A stretch of DNA of 64,000 nucleotides from Physcomitrium patens (taxonomy: Eukaryota > Streptophyta > Bryopsida > Funariales > Funariaceae): contig NC_037253.1 of the NCBI RefSeq assembly GCF_000002425.4, positions 6,420,178 through 6,484,177 of the forward strand, in the 5' to 3' direction. The translations under genes and the position numbers were made by a program. Shown piece after piece: positions 62,470-64,000 of the stretch. Within the stretch, counting starts at the first letter, position 1, and every line of letters starts with the position of its first letter. Under the pieces are notes generated by a model, which saw nothing but the letters and a program-made list of their open reading frames with translations, did no database searches and was not told the DNA's origin.

Positions 62470-63420
62470 AGCGTCACTTTTCTACTATATTTTGTTATTG
62501 ACTTGATGAATCTCAAGATTATAAATCCACCTTAATTTTTTGGTGCCTAAATTTTGACATTTTAGACAATCTCCAATCTAGTAGCCTTGATCTCAATAAT
62601 AAAAACACAATTCCTCTTGTGCCAATATTTTTCATCTTTGTAATATCAATAATCTTTGCAAGGCATTAATCTCTATTGGTATTGGTTGTTATGTCATAGT
62701 ATTGGATAGTTGCATAGGACTTTGTGCTATAAGTCATTTTCTATGATTTTTGAAATCTATAGTATTGATCTTCTTTGCAATTTTAATTCCATCTTCAAAT
62801 ATTTTAGAATCACTTAAATCCACCTCTCAGTGGAATATAAGTTTCACTCCTTGTATGAATTAATCTATCATCTCTACCTTTAAAATATTATCAACTTAGA
62901 GATATAGAAACTTGAATCAGGAGACATAATCTTGCACTAATTAGAATTGTATAAGATTAGCCAATTGATTGTCTGCTATCTTTTTCACATTGATGGGCCA
63001 AAATTGATTCTTAAACTTGGTCTCAAACTCTTTCTAGTCATAAAATCTATCTTAAGTTCCAAAGCTTTTAGCTTGATGTTGCCACCAAATGGTTGCTGCA
63101 TCTCTCAAATAGCTGGCAACATACATAATTTCTTTGGTGGTGTTTATCTTAGATAATTGGAGGTATTGTCAGATATTGAAGAGCCATTGGCATACATCTT
63201 CTTGCCTTGAAGTTCTAAAGTATGTATCATGCTTATTTAATTTTAATCTAATAAATGCCAACTCTCTTATCCTAAAGGCTTGCATTTGTCCTTGCGCAGT
63301 AGCTATCTAGCCTAAAAAGTATTATATTTGAGTTTCTATATAAGATTGCTTTGCCATGTCTTTCATGTTATAATTTCCTTATTAAACTTTGCTACTATAA
63401 TTTCTTCTCATCTTTCAATT
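62470..63420 (-). mobile_element. Gypsy gag fossil, inverted
   Basis: On the minus strand it has the retrotransposon gag core (YLRDAATIWWQHQAKSFGT, then KEFETKFKNQFWP) at about 63,000-63,120 and a zinc-knuckle-like segment with DQGY.IGDC near 62,570-62,630. It lies head-on to the reverse-transcriptase fragment, so the two do not form one element as they stand. Confidence 0.7.
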
Positions 63421-63479
63421 GACTTCTTAAAAGTAGCTTGTGGTAGCCTCAAAATAGTACTTAACATAATTACAACAAT

Positions 63480-64000
63480 TGACTTCTAACTAGACGATGG
63501 CTATCAATATATTACTAAAGAATATACTAATACTTACTCTAATATCAATAAAATACAATTAAATTACCTCTAAGATCTAATATCCTTCTAATTCATAGCA
63601 ATAAATTTTTAAAAAATTAAAAATAGATTAAATCAAAAGTTACTTCAAATTATCAAAAATTGATATTCAAAGAGGACCAATTGTCAATTTGATTAAAATC
63701 AGATCTCAAAGCACAAAATCATGTATCTATAAAAATTCCAAGATTTTATTGTAAATTGATGAATAATATTTGAAAGAAGACTTTATAAAATTGTTTATAG
63801 CATTGATTTCAAGTAATTTGAATTTGTAATAACTTTGTAAGAGCTTTTCAAAATCAGGATTATTTTGGATGATTCTAGATTTTATAAAATAAAATAGGAT
63901 TTATAATTTGAAAAATTTCATGAATCTTATATCAGATCTACAAATGAAATTTTATGGAGTTATAAATATAGTTTTGCTAAATATATTTTTTGAATTTGAG
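63480..64000 (+). repeat. Family-A LTR, copy 6, runs out of the window
   Basis: The head box TTGATATTCAAAGAGGACCAATTG..AAATCAGATCTCAAAGCACAAA matches the family-A series. The following bases match copy 1 in order up to the window end. The left limit is uncertain. Confidence 0.55.

Overview
The window looks like nuclear DNA of a land plant, most likely a bryophyte. The best genes belong to plant-specific classes: a DA1-type LIM-peptidase, a SAUR-like auxin-response protein and a plant bHLH with a C-terminal ACT-like region. They have short introns (roughly 70-210 bp) with ordinary GT-AG sites. The species assignment is inference.

Region by region. 1-14,350 is a gene island of near-balanced base composition. 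It holds the end of an unrecognised gene on + (1-695), a diverged Mediator-subunit-4-like stretch on + (about 5,332-5,601), a SAUR-like gene on - (5,917-6,724 with its 5'UTR intron) and an intact 11-exon DA1-like gene on - (8,579-11,867, with a probable 5'UTR intron beyond). 14,350-16,480 is AT-rich with microsatellites. 16,480-20,400 is a second, weaker gene-like island with GC-rich open frames and a possible ketopantoate-reductase-like remnant. 20,400-35,240 is very AT-rich and consists largely of decayed Ty3/gypsy elements and their LTRs; a small unique patch lies at 31,380-32,345. 35,240-39,385 is a third gene island with a clear three-exon bHLH gene. 39,386-64,000 is a stack of old LTR elements. 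A copia remnant is cut by an LTR of gypsy family B. That unit's leader is entered by an element with a long family-A LTR, which in turn holds a nearly complete family-D chromovirus bounded by a 5-bp target duplication. Further family A, B, C and E pieces follow in both orientations.

Family labels A-E are mine. A has LTRs of about 1.5-1.8 kb with a telomere-like minisatellite. B has LTRs of about 540 bp. C is a solo LTR of about 1.34 kb. D has 411-bp LTRs with heat-shock-element-like clusters. E lacks visible LTRs. All are fossils carrying many breaks.

The host genes do not form an operon or pathway. SAUR and DA1 are both growth-related in angiosperms, but nothing here shows linked function. 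I did not find a convincing undescribed system. The most interesting signals are the heat-shock-like motifs in the family-D LTRs, the telomere-like array inside family-A LTRs, the constant spacing of a primer-site-like motif downstream of family-B LTRs, a 20-bp hairpin just downstream of the DA1 stop, and a DA1 protein lacking its usual ubiquitin-interacting motifs.
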